From Acanthosepion esculentum (taxonomy: Eukaryota > Mollusca > Cephalopoda > Sepiida > Sepiidae), in the NCBI GenBank assembly GCA_964036315.1, contig OZ038485.1, forward strand, positions 96,786,575-96,850,574: a stretch of 64,000 nucleotides of DNA, written 5' to 3'. The translations under genes and the position numbers were made by a program. Positions 9,740 to 20,089 of this stretch are shown one piece after another. The notes beneath the pieces were generated by a model. It saw nothing but the letters and a program-made list of their open reading frames with translations, did not search any database and had not been told where the DNA came from. The stretch's first letter is position 1. Every line of letters starts with the position of its first letter.

Positions 9740-10480
9740 TATATCTTTTATTTTATTGAAATTGGAGTAGATCTGAGTAGCGAAATTAGATCAGAGCATT
9801 TTGTTTACTGATGGGAAATCTGATCTAGGGTAGAAGTTGTACCCAATGGAATCTGGGTCATTAAAAGACAATGAAATGGTCGAAATAATTTTTATCGGTT
9901 AAAAATTGAAATAGAGCTTAGTAAGCTATAAGGACCTTTGGAATTCACATGATTTTGGTTGAAGCAGCCGTGATGATTACGTGCGAAGTAGTAGGACCAA
10001 GGAACGGTTATGACCAGCCGGCTTTTTCTATATAAACGCATAGTTAGGGTGAGAAAGTGAGAGACCGGAGAAAATTCTTGGCAAGACTTGAGAAGCGAAT
10101 TATTCCGGGCAAGAGTGGGCTAGAGACAGTGGAGAGTCGATTTGGAGACTCGAGGAGGAGAGGAAGTGACGTTAGAGATTGGAACGAAGCGTCCGCTAAC
10201 ATGTACTGTTGATATAAGTACCGCTGCTTCTGCTACCACGAATATTACTACTACTGTTACTACTGCTTAGGAAGAATGCCACTACAAACTTTAAGCTCCG
10301 CACAGAAATCTTATCCACTATCGCAAGAGTCGTATATCGTTCTGAGACGATTTAACAAGTTAATCACAATATACACTCTCTCTCTCTAGAATCCAGTGTA
10401 TGAGTTTTTACGTCAAATACTTTTCTTTTCTGTAACCCGTTTCTTTTCTCTATTATTCTTTTCTGCTATATAACAGACAT
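9740..10480. other. Unassigned region with a TATA-like site
   Basis: No protein or named repeat recognised. CTATATAAACGC at about 10028-10040, followed by a purine-rich leader, resembles the core promoter of an LTR. No TG...CA ends or target duplication could be found, so no element is called. Confidence 0.3.
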
Positions 10481-10790
10481 TAACAATTGAATAGTTGTTT
10501 GTCCGGCTTTCTGCAGATATTAATTTTTGTTTTGCTGCATTCTAAATTTCTTAGCTCAGACTCTCCAGCCGTGTCTACATCTTCAGTCGACCGTGAATGG
10601 ATGAACATCACTTCTGCTTTCTGGATCAAACCAATCACAACGTGGGCAGGAAGCAGGATTAAACCAGTGGGCCGGTCGAATGATCTACGGATGCTCAGGG
10701 GACCTACGGCCACTTCCTTAAGTTCGGTTAGGACCGAGCAGACACCTCAACCCAGAGAGTAAGACGTCGGAGGTTGAGGGGCTGGGGCGA
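10481..10790. other. Unassigned segment with overlapping open frames
   Basis: Frames are open on both strands (plus 10487-10762, 91 codons; minus 10480-10713, 77 codons) and base composition is more balanced than in the surroundings. No family signature is recognised in either, so neither is called as a gene. Confidence 0.25.
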
Positions 10791-10844
10791 AAGTGTTAGA
10801 CTAGTTGGCTGGGCCTTGTGCCAGACCATGCTGAGTTTGTCCTT

Positions 10845-11290
10845 TGTAGCCCTTAATCAAATTTTTCTTTATGCTATATCCCCGAATCCCTGTTCTGCTA
10901 AACATTTACTCAAGCTCATTAGGTAGGTTATTCGTTTCTTTCATCTGTCCACCTTGCTTTCAATACGTCCTGTGAGAATCAAATTTTCCAAGCTCCCTTT
11001 TCCTCATTAGAAATGTCAACTGTCTCTTCATGATGCTACGTATAATTGCCATTTTTTCCGTTTTCTCTAAAACTTCGTCATTGCTCACATGTGTGGCTCA
11101 TGTTATTCAGAGCCTCTTTCTGTAGAACCACATTTCTGTTACCTCAAGTCTCTTCTCCATTTGTATTTACTGCAATATAGCAGTACTGATATTGTATCAC
11201 AGTTCACTATTCTTTTCTTGGCTTCTAATGAGCTGTTCCTGTTTCTTATTACGTTGCTTCGGTTTTGGAAGGCATATTTCGTTATGGCCC
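10845..11290 (-). pseudogene. RTE-type LINE ORF2 C-terminal relic
   Basis: On the minus strand the sequence encodes the C-terminal part of an RTE-clade endonuclease/reverse transcriptase: MKKRLEVTE.W.YR, NDEVLE and an RK(R/Q)LTFL-like block, then the tail with TGQI..K. In frame-shifted copies elsewhere this region reads YRRMLR(I/M)PWTEHVSN(D/N)EVLEKME..., IRKRQLKFLGHIMRKEGLENL..., TGQIEGKR. It is strongly decayed and 5'-truncated. This is one of at least twelve copies of the same 3' region in the window, in both orientations. Confidence 0.6.
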
Positions 11291-11317
11291 TCAATAAAAG
11301 TAAACTGAACTCATCAA

Positions 11318-11342
11318 AAAAAAAAAAAGAAAAAAAGAAAAA
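11318..11342. repeat. A-rich tract
   Basis: A(n) interrupted by G directly before composite SINE copy B on the plus strand. Two more A-rich tracts lie at 11944-11990 and 12053-12070. The minus-strand open frames through them are poly-Phe artefacts. Confidence 0.9.
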
Positions 11343-11374
11343 TGGGCACCACGACAGCTGTGAATTCATACCAT

Positions 11375-11725
11375 TCCCAAGAGTATTTGCGCGTAAGTGA
11401 ATATAACGAACCCAACTGGAATTGGAACTCGGCTCTCCGATTTCCATCTTCGAGCCATTATCTATTACATCCAAGCATACAGCACATGGTATTCCGAAGC
11501 GGTGACCCATCTAGGTTCTGACCAGGGTTGACGTTGGTTAGCTTTGGTGACCGTACGTGAACCTGTATTTAAACGTGATATCGCCTATAGATTAATTAAT
11601 CCTATTCAGCTGATTATAAATCATGTCGTCAGATCGATACTTAGTTAGGGCCCTATGGATGTGATCTACTCAACTATGAGTCATAAAGGAATGATTAGAA
11701 AATACGTATCGTGGGCTTTATTGTC
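11375..11725 (-). mobile_element. Composite 5S-rRNA/tRNA-like SINE, copy B
   Basis: Direct duplicate of copy A (9281-9650). The 5S-like head is at 11477-11589 (plus-strand landmarks CAGCACATGGTATTCCGAAG, TGACCCATCTAGGTTCTGACC, GTTAGCTTTGGTGACCG). The tRNA-like body is at 11375-11476, with CTCGAAGATGGAAATCGGAG and CCGAGTTCCAATTCC on the minus strand. The shared upstream segment extends to 11725 (GTGGGCTTTATTGTCTAG). It is closer to the 5S consensus than copy A in the C-box region. Confidence 0.77.
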
Positions 11726-12389
11726 TAGTTGACTGGGCCTTGTGTCAGACAATGTTGAATTTGTTTAACAACACATTGCGACCTTAAACAGTACGAGCAG
11801 TTTGTGGTCAGCGCATATCCATCAAAGTTAATTCCTTGATGTTCTGCTAAGCACGTATCGTGTGAATTTCTTTTCATGTCCAGTGTCTTTTGCGTTTGGC
11901 TGATCGGTCTTCACACGCTTCTCTGACCGCGAATTTAGGAACCAAAAAAAAAAAAAAAAAGAAAAGAAAAAAGGAAAGAAAAAAAAAGACAACCGGGCAT
12001 TTACAGAATCGACAGGATATGATTTTTGAAGATTTGCTAAATGTAGCGTATTCAAAAAAAAAAAAAAAATTTCCGTGCTGAAGCTGGTTTCTATGGTCGA
12101 CCATATTGACGTGAAGAATGGTCAGAATGTTCAATGCATTTTGGCTGCAGAGAAGATGGGTGGTCAACATCGATGTCACGTGGATATCTGAAAGTTCACA
12201 AATGAACAAATGTATCTTTGCAAAGAGGCGAAAAGGGTATTTCGTAAAGTAACATGAATGTTTTTTTTGTTTTGTTTTGTGAATCATTACGTGATTTTTT
12301 TTCTGCATTACTTACAGATGTTGGGTTGTTGGATTTTAAAAACATATCGATCCCCGGTGGGTTATTTAACGTCAAATGATACTAGAGTC

Positions 12390-13400
12390 TGTCTATCTAT
12401 ATATAAAATTTTGTGACCTCCGTTAGTCCGTCTGTTCGTCCGTCACAATTCTCTAAAATAGCCATACATAGACCGAGCGAAACCAAATTTTAGAGAGAAG
12501 TGCAAATATGTGCGCAGATTAATATTATAAATTTTCATTCATTTTTTTGGAAAAATTAAAAATTTTATGATTTAATATACAAAATACTTCCACTGTTTTA
12601 AATGATTAAAATAACAAATACATATTTAATAAAAATGAAATATTGTTTTGTATATCTGAATTTTTTATAAAAACAAGAATCTAGTTTCTAGTTCGTCCTG
12701 CGTTTACAAGAACTATAAATAAATCACATGGGTAAATGCTTAAAAAGTTGCAATTTGGCTCCAGAAAGAAATATTTATACATGGCCAGTTCTATGTTGCA
12801 TGCTCAAGAGTAAGAAATCTAAGAATTTATTCTTGGCTGTTAAAAAGGGAAAAATACATTTTCTTAAAATATATTTATTTCCATGAAGTCCTACAAAATA
12901 AAATTAAAGAAATTATTAAACCGAGAAGAAGGGTTTTTGTGTTAAAGTATTTTTGATTATAAATCAGCTCATTCAAATTCCATCGATTGTTTTGCGAAAT
13001 TGAACGAAAAGTAGAGCCTGTAAACTCCGGCAAAAATATTAGCGATAACTTCAACAATATCAAATATAGTGAGGATTCTCCCAAGTAAAAATTGGTAGTC
13101 TCTCGGTAGTCATTTTTCGGGTTCATACTTGAGTCTATACGTACATATTTTTCAAACTTAACCTGAAATGTATAGGTAAAAATTGATCGGGATTATACGT
13201 GAGTTTATAAATAAATATTGGTTGAACTTATATCTGTGTCTATAGGCAAATGAATTGGGTTTATACTTGAGTCTATAGGTAAACATTGGTTGAAATGATA
13301 CTTGAGTCAATAAGCATAAACCAGGAAGATGCCTTTCGTGGTGATGTCTTGCCCCTCTGCATGAGAAGCATTCAGCGTATTTACATTCCATCGACATGAC
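12390..13400. other. Unassigned AT-rich stretch with tandem-like motif
   Basis: Starts with GTCTGTCTATCTATATATAAA..., GTTAGTCCGTCTGTTCGTCC, a style of sequence often found at ends of non-autonomous elements, but I cannot name it. Between 13130 and 13310 four loose repeats of a 45-50 bp unit occur, built on GGTTGAA.TTATACTTGAGTCTATAGGTAAA.ATT.G. Otherwise nothing recognised. Confidence 0.4.
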
Positions 13401-13414
13401 AACACCCCCAACAC

Positions 13415-13416
<2 letters not shown>

Positions 13417-13497
<81 letters not shown>
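13417..13497. repeat. (TA)n microsatellite
   Basis: About 40 TA units. Confidence 0.97.
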
Positions 13498-13498
<1 letters not shown>

Positions 13499-13774
13499 TT
13501 CATACAAAGATCAACCATATCATTTAGCTGATTGATGTTGTATCCACCGCCTCTACTCCGAAGTTTCTTAGATGGACCTTTGAGAGATTGTTCGTTCCAC
13601 TTGTCAGGAAACTGTTGACAATTTGTATAGAGAGCAGTAGATACCCTGATCAATATTTGTGAAGTCCTGGAGAAGATTCGTAAGTCTTGGCGTAGATAAT
13701 TTGCAAAGCCCAAACTTAATAGCATCAGATCATGAGGAAAGAAACATCGTTCTCATCATTATTTTTATTCGAGT

Positions 13775-15060
13775 CCCCCCTAAAGAAAGGCAGTGGAGCC
13801 ACTAAGACACAAGGGGTTACTGGGTATGGAAGCATTAGAAACAGAAACATTACTAAGGAACGAGAACAGTAGGAGAGTAATGAGGACAGTATATAGCGAC
13901 TGACATTGCATTTAAGGTTTAGAGAGATTAAAGTTGGCTGGAAAGCATGGAGCCAGAAGAGAGTTCCCCAAGCGACGGGTGCGAGAAAAGAAACTGTTAG
14001 CATAGAGTTTGCAGTTACATCTATCCAGCTCAACTGTAAATTGATGAGATTTCGACGTCGGTTAAATTCAAAAAGTCTCACTTGAACAATTACCATCAAA
14101 GTATTTATGTAAAAGACACAGAGAGGCAACCTTAAGCCGGTGGGAAAGTAAGTGAAGTCGAGCCGTTAGATCAGGACCAATAATATTGGTGATTCTCTTT
14201 TGGATTTTATCAAGGAGCTCTAGATATATAGCAGGAGCACCGGACCATATGTGGCAGCAATATTCTAAGCATGGACGAATGGTAGACTTCTCATGTAGAA
14301 TATATTCTGGAGAGAAAAACAATTCTAGCAAAACATAGTGAACCAACGTTCTTAGCATCTGACCTAACAATGGATTCAATATAGACTTTCCACTTCACGC
14401 CAGCCGTGAATGTTAGCCCGAGAATGCACAAAGAGTCACTTCTCTGGAGGTTAGCATCAGTTATACTGATAGAGGGCAGAGATAGGCTTCTCTGGTGGTT
14501 AATAGGGAGCAGTTTAGCTTTGGAAGCGTTGAAATTAGCAAGCCATCCTTTGCCCCAGTTAACAAGAAGCTGAAGGACGTTTTAGACATCAGCTGCCAAT
14601 TTGATCTTATCGTACTGATCAGGCTTACTATTGAGACAGGTGTAAATAATTATATTCATCAGCACAGATACCAAATTCAGAACGGATGCCATCGGGAAGG
14701 ATTGATGAAAATTTAAAACACAATAGGGCCAAGGATGGACACCTAGATTAGTACAAAATGATCTAGAAAAGTCTCCGTTCAGGATAACTTTCAATTCACG
14801 ATTTGATAGGAAAAACTGGAACAGTTCAAAAATTTGTCCGGAAACATCGTAACTTTTCAGCCTGTAGAAAATTCCTGTATCCAAAACCCTGTCGAAAGCT
14901 TTCTAAATGCCCAAAGCTACAATGGGCTTCAAGATTCTTACTTAGAGCTTGATAGATTCTTTCAGAAATTATCACCAGTAGATCAGCAGTTGACCTTTAG
15001 ATACGAAAGCCATATTGCTTATCTGAAGAAAGTTCTTGCTATGTGAGATGCTTAACAAAT
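13775..15060 (-). pseudogene. Jockey/CR1-type LINE, RT domain to 3' end
   Basis: Read from 15060 downwards. FYRLKSYDVSGQIFELFQFF and FLSNRELKVILNG (about 14770-14870) are the RT palm approach. A G-V-H-P relic follows, then CLNSKPDQYDKIKLAAD (about 14590-14650), WLANFNASKAKLL-like (about 14500-14550), LGLTFTAGVKWK (about 14390-14420), KSTIRPCLEYCCHIWSGAPA (about 14230-14290) and LHKYFDGNCSSE (about 14080-14115). After these come the WGTLF-like tail and the family 3' end CTTGTGTCTTAGTGGC at about 13790-13810. Many frameshifts. The FxDD block is disrupted. The same 3' part recurs at 16535, 23190, 30430, 32160, 49246 and 59545. Confidence 0.82.
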
Positions 15061-15204
15061 TCGGCATTGATTAGGAAAGTTTTATTCTTAAGTGTTTAAT
15101 GTATAGCAAATGTAGATAAGTTTGAAAAAAAATTACTGGTCGTGGTTCGTATTTTAAAACTCCATCGTCTTTCAATCAAAACATTGAAAGCTGTGTTTAA
15201 ATAT

Positions 15205-15590
15205 TACATTGTATAAAATGCCAACATTATCCTTCGAGTTTTTTTCTTTTTCTAAAAACTTATCTAACGACGAAGTTTTAGAGAAAATGGAAACAAAAAA
15301 GGAAAATTATACTAATCACCAGGAAGAGAAACTTGATAATTTTATGGCATTTAATAAGGAAAGAGGGCTTGGAAAATCTGATACTCAGGACAGATTGAAA
15401 GCAGGAGGGACAGAGAAAAACAACGTATAGCATACTTAAATGAACTTGAGTAAATGGATGGCGGAACAAGGTTTAGGAGAAATAACAAAAAGATATAATT
15501 TATTAACAGCTACAAAGGACAGGAAATTGTGAAGAGCCATGATCGCCTAGGTCTTGACGGGACACAGAAAAGAATCTATTATGTCATTAA
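15205..15590 (+). pseudogene. RTE-type LINE 3' relic
   Basis: NDEVLEKMETKKENYTNH is visible at about 15265-15320, then KERGLGKSDTQDRLKAGGTE at about 15355-15415, and the conserved non-coding-like tail GAGTAAATGGATGGCGGAAC...GACAGGAAATTGTG...GAGCCATGATCGCC (15450-15550). This matches other RTE copies (15205, 17935, 51735, 52140, 52570). Frameshifted and 5'-truncated. Confidence 0.7.
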
Positions 15591-15599
15591 AATTTGTCT

Positions 15600-16530
15600 G
15601 TCGTAGGCAACCCATCTTGTCTACTAAAGATCTTTCTTCATCCTTGAAAAAGGAAGAAGGACCGTTCACCAGTATAGCTAAGGCCTGTTAAATACAGCAA
15701 ATGTAACCAATACAACATGGGCCTCTCGCAGACGTTCACTGAATGCTGGAAAAAAACATTCCAACATGCGTTTCGGATCCCGTGTGGGCAGAAGCATACG
15801 AAAGAGCTAGTTTCTTTTCACAAGGAAAAGAAATATGAAATAACGTCACAATGAGAAATCAAAACGCGGATACGGTTATCACTATATTTGGTTATTTACT
15901 CAGGGATTTACTTGGCTCGGTCTGAGGATGGAGGAAGTCGATACTTGGAACATCTTATCTGCTACGTCTTTAGTCTAACTACCTACCTAACTAAATAACT
16001 AAGTAACTAGCTAACGGATTAGGTCTTCCGTTCGGCCAGCGACACTGCTCTCCGTCTTTCAATGCAACTATTTTTACATCTCAACGCTATCCCGCTAACG
16101 GGTAGTATCGGAATTGACTTACTCTGTCATCCTTCATATATAAGCGCATGCCCGGAACTCCCTATCTTCCGGCCAAGTGGCACAGGATCACAAACATTTT
16201 TATTTATTTATTCATTTATTTACTTATTTATTTCATTTCTCTTCGGCGAGTGTCTGACTCCGTTGAAGATTTCGTTTCTAAGCTTTATGTCAAGTCATAA
16301 AACACAAGACCTTTCACAGATAAAAATCAATTACCGTCGTCTTCTGAGTGTTTAGGTTACAGATAAGTCTCGTTGTGCCATACAACAATGTAAAATTTTA
16401 TTGCTTTTTTTTGGGAAATGCTATCCAAATCTTTCCACTGAAATGTTATTTAATACGCATCCTGTGCATAAAACTACTTTGGCGTAATCGCAAATAGGCG
16501 AGTGATTAGACTGAGATCTTTTGTTTGTTT
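15600..16530. other. Unassigned stretch
   Basis: No recognised coding family. A short TTTA-rich microsatellite-like run lies at 16197-16235. The plus-strand frame 16062-16355 reads through it and has no signature. Confidence 0.4.
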
Positions 16531-16534
16531 TTAA

Positions 16535-16700
16535 TCAATTCACCCCAAACATAGCGATAATTCAACTAAAACACAAGGAATTACTTGGAGTGAATGTGAA
16601 TAAAAATTTTTGGAATGAACCGGAAGCTCAATCCTAAACAGGAAACAAGGGATAAACCTCTACTCCTGTTCAAAACACCTGGGGGAGTGTGAAGCGGGTG
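16535..16700 (-). mobile_element. Jockey/CR1-type LINE 3'-UTR fragment
   Basis: Minus-strand 3' end of the LINE family: the plus strand shows ATTCACCCCAAACATAGCG, ACACAAGGAATTACTTGGAG and GGAAACAAGGGATAAACCTC. The inverted counterparts GAGGTTTATCCCTTGTTTCC and AATCCCTTGCGTCTTAGTG occur at 30770-31070. No coding part remains. Confidence 0.65.
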
Positions 16701-16739
16701 ATAGGAAAAAAGTATCTACGCCTATTAAACTTCCTTTAA

Positions 16740-17930
16740 CGCTTCAATGCTATTATTGGCAGGTATCCCAGTCGACACAAATAAAACACTTATGCAGTTT
16801 TCGATCTACAGGTTGACCAAGATCTCGGATCCAGGCCAAATCACGCTGAAGACGCCATCTCTCATTGGAGCACCTAAATAAAGCAGTATTAAACCCGATC
16901 AGTGCTTCGATGGGGTATCGCTTGGGTGTACGCGGTACTGCGAGCAATCTCCGACAATACAAAATATGTTTTGGCTTTAAATAACCGACAAAGGGTTGAT
17001 AAACCGTAAAAAAACAGACCAATCAATATTGTATCTAGACACCGCGTTTTCAAAAATAAAGGTAATGGCTGATTGTTTATTGGCAGGTTAACAAAATATT
17101 ATAATAGCAATCATAAATATGAATGCAAGTAATTATTGAAAGAAGTGGATACAAATGAAAATATATTTTTTCTTTCTGTCTTTCTTTTTTTCTGTCTTTC
17201 TTTTTTTCTATCTTTCTTTTTTTCTTTCTCTAAAAGTAAACAGTGTCTTTGATATCTCTTTTCTTCTGTCTCTTGTCACAACCAAGCAGGAATGGTCCAT
17301 TGTTTATCTGAGGTAATGGCAAGGCGTAACATACGCGTGAAGGACCGAAGAAGCAAGAAAACAACGCTAATAATAATAATAATAATAATAAAATCTGTTT
17401 AATAAATACACTTATGGAGTCACGCTTGGTAGAAGTGACCAATGTAGTAAATCCATAACTTCGCGTACAAGTCGATTTTTTAACCATTTTGTCGAAAGAA
17501 GTACATTTTATATGCTGTCAAATTCACCCCTCGTGTATTTCAAATCTGCATGAGAATACGGTTTTCGAGCTATGGTAGTGGTTTTCCAACCATAGTTGAG
17601 ATATGGCACAATGCTGCTTTCGAGCTATGGTAAGAAGACAAGATACCGGATACTGATTTTTTAGTCAATGCTTCCTATATGGCGTCAGATAGGGTAAAAA
17701 GAAAGATGCAATGTAATTTTAAGCAATTTCTACCAACCGTGAAAGCTCTGGTATTTCATTTAAGATTCATATTTTAACCCTGTTCAAATACTGGCCCCTG
17801 ACGCCAAGGCAGAGAGACAATTATTAAACAGACCCGGGAGGGTGCCACAGCGTCGTGTAATCATTAGCATGCTCTGTCTAGTTGTCTATTATTGCCGAGT
17901 AGTAAGTTTGATGCATATGTAGTGGGATTG
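16740..17930. other. Unassigned stretch with two microsatellites
   Basis: Contains a TTTC/TTTG-type tract (17157-17240) and (TAA)8 (17368-17391). An 89-codon minus-strand frame (16753-17022) has no recognised motif. A GTTTTCGAGCTATGGTA motif is repeated at 17562 and 17610. Nothing else recognised. Confidence 0.5.
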
Positions 17931-17934
17931 CCTA

Positions 17935-18450
17935 AGATGCCTTCCAAAAGCTAAACAAAGTAATTAGAGACAGAGAAAATTTCGCCAGAAACAAATAAAA
18001 GAGTACTGAACTGTTACGTGATATCTGTCCTCCTATATGGTAGTGAATGCTGGACAATCTCTTCAGAGATGAAGAAGAGACTTGAAGTAACAGAAATGGG
18101 ATTCTACAGAAGGATACTGAGGATACCAAAGACCGAACATGTGAGCAACAACGAGATTTTGGAAAAAAATGGAAACAAAAACTAAACCTATACTTAACAT
18201 CAGGAAGAGGCAGTTGAAATTTCTGCGTCAGGTAATGAGGAAGGAGGGCTTGGGAAACCTGATACTCACATGACAGATTGATGGAAACAGGGACAGAGGA
18301 AAGCAGCGCGTAACATATTTGATCAGCTTGAGTAACTAGTTGGTAGAACTGACTTTGGGAGAAAAGAAACTTAAGAGCGACAAAAGACAAGAAGATGTGG
18401 CGGGCCATAATCGCCTACTTTCTGAAGAGACATGGCACATAGAAGAACTT
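17935..18450 (+). pseudogene. RTE-type LINE 3' relic
   Basis: Reads, with frame changes, the conserved C-terminal order. A LLYGSECWTISS-like block (about 18030-18065) is followed by MKKRLEVTEMGFYRRILR (about 18070-18125), PKTEHVSNNEILEK (about 18130-18170), IRKRQLKFL (about 18205-18230), MRKEGLGNLILT (about 18235-18270) and the tail up to CACATAGAAGAAC at 18450. It is one of the longest RTE tails here. Confidence 0.78.
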
Positions 18451-18510
18451 TGATGCTCACCTGTGCCCCATACTTTTAATCTTGTAGCAAGGTAGAGTAA
18501 GGACCTTTTA

Positions 18511-19112
18511 TTAGGTCGAGTCATAAGTAATTTCCGTTCGGTGGAACCAGTTGTATTATACCATCTTAATAACTGTTCCTAAACATATAACAGGTGATGA
18601 AAAACAGGTTGCATACAACAATATTCAGCGCAAAAGGCATTGGATTTACATGGACAAATCCCCCAACCAATCCCAAAAGCTTGGCTCCATGGGAAAAAGG
18701 TTATGTCGTGCCTGTGGTGGGATCATCAGAATACACTAGAACCTTAACACGAAATGAAACACTAAATGCATATTTATATGTTCAGCAGCTGCAACGCGTC
18801 CATAAAGATTTGGTTGACAAGTACCGCGCATGCAGCAAGAATTATGCAGGAAAACAATCTGAAACTCGCCTGTTGGAACCAAGCGTTTATCACCTTTTTC
18901 GATCGCTACAAAATGCTCTGATGGGGGAAAACTTTCTCGTTTCACATCAAAATCTGAGGAATTTTACTGAAACCGTACCAAACAGCTGGTAACTGGCATC
19001 AAGACATTGCAAATAATCCTTAATATATAACTGAATAAAATGCGATTGGAATTTTTTTTTTAAATTACGTTGATGAACAAAAAAAAAAAAATTATTATTT
19101 ACGACTCAATCT
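18511..19112 (+). mobile_element. Internally deleted mariner (DD34D-type)
   Basis: The left inverted repeat TTAGGTCGAGTCATAAGTAA (18511-18530) resembles mariner termini of the Hsmar/irritans type. The right end at about 19090-19112 (TTATTATTTACGACTCAAT on the plus strand) is its diverged inverse. The N-terminal half of the transposase is deleted. What remains is TGDEKQVAYNNIQRKRHW (about 18590-18645, including the first catalytic Asp) and, in another frame, VYHLFRSLQNALMGENF (about 18890-18940), equivalent to the YHLFRSLQNFL block just after the third catalytic residue. At about 600 bp it is half the normal length, so it is a non-autonomous derivative. Confidence 0.8.
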
Positions 19113-19119
19113 TCACGGC

Positions 19120-19925
19120 TAAAACCTGCCAAGAACATTGTAACAAACCACTCATTCCCTTCGTATTCCGTTGGTGAGATGTAAGTTCCACTGAAGCAGA
19201 TTCTTCCCAGAAACCGCTGATTTTGCGGAACCGACACCCCAGAGGATATTTCCTTGATCACTACAGTCTTAAACTGTTCATTCTAGGGTTAACCGTTATT
19301 TCTCACACATATCATCACAAGAGATGTCTCTTACTTTGTATACCTTTATCTCAAGTGGCTCTTGAGCCTTGTATACCGTTGTAAAAGAAAAAAAGATATT
19401 TTTTTGTGACGGCCGATTTAAGGAAACATCACTCACGCTGCTTCTGATTGAAATTTGACAAACACGTGATTAGGCGGCAGCAGTCTTATGTTGTTGTGTT
19501 ATTTCGCCATAATTAAATTCTATATATGTTTACGCATTCTCCGTTCACCCAACTAACCGTTGTCAGACTCATAGAATATGGAATCATCTTGCCGACCAAA
19601 TTAATGATAAATGCGAAATGCGAAAAATTGGAATGGAAAAAAAAGAATGAAAGAAAAAAAGAAAAAATAGAATAAATAAAGACAAAAAAGAAAAATAATT
19701 ACAGTAATCTGTTTTCTCTAAATAAACTCAGTTTTTTCATTTGAATATTTTTTGCATAAAAAAAAACTACATTGTTAACAAATAATTTCCATATATATAT
19801 ATATAAAGACATTTTCATACATTCTTTTTTATAGATACAAATATTTAAGTAAATGTTCTGTTTATTCAGTATTGACAAAATTTACCGGACTTTAATGTCC
19901 GAGAAAATTGTCATAGAAAATAGGC
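19120..19925. other. Unassigned AT-rich stretch
   Basis: Nothing recognised. A-rich segments at 19640-19700 and a short (TA)n at 19792-19804. Confidence 0.4.
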
Positions 19926-19929
19926 AAAC

Positions 19930-20020
19930 CACGGCAGGAATCGAACCTTTACCCTATAAGGAACCGTCATAGATTCCGACGTACCTTTAACGATTTCGCC
20001 ATAGAGGAGACTTCGGCTAG
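19930..20020 (-). mobile_element. tRNA-derived SINE head, minus strand
   Basis: On the minus strand TGGCGAAATCGTTAAAGG (A-box-like) lies about 45 nt before AGGTTCGATTCC, a perfect B box (plus strand GGAATCGAACC at 19937-19947). This has tRNA proportions with an elongated variable region, but stem pairing is poor, so a retroposed tRNA-like head is more likely than a functional tRNA gene. Confidence 0.55.
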
Positions 20021-20089
20021 CAAGATCGATTTTACTGTTTTTAAACTAATCGAACGCTCTTTTTGAATAGTTGCGAAGAATCAATTTTT

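Noticed and set aside
10028..10040. Host gene promoter at CTATATAAACGC
   Set aside because: No downstream coding sequence; a lone TATA match is weak evidence.
16753..17022. 89-codon minus-strand frame as a gene
   Set aside because: No motif, no splice context and a length expected by chance.
19930..20020. Functional tRNA gene
   Set aside because: A and B boxes are present but acceptor and anticodon stems do not pair convincingly; a SINE head is more likely.
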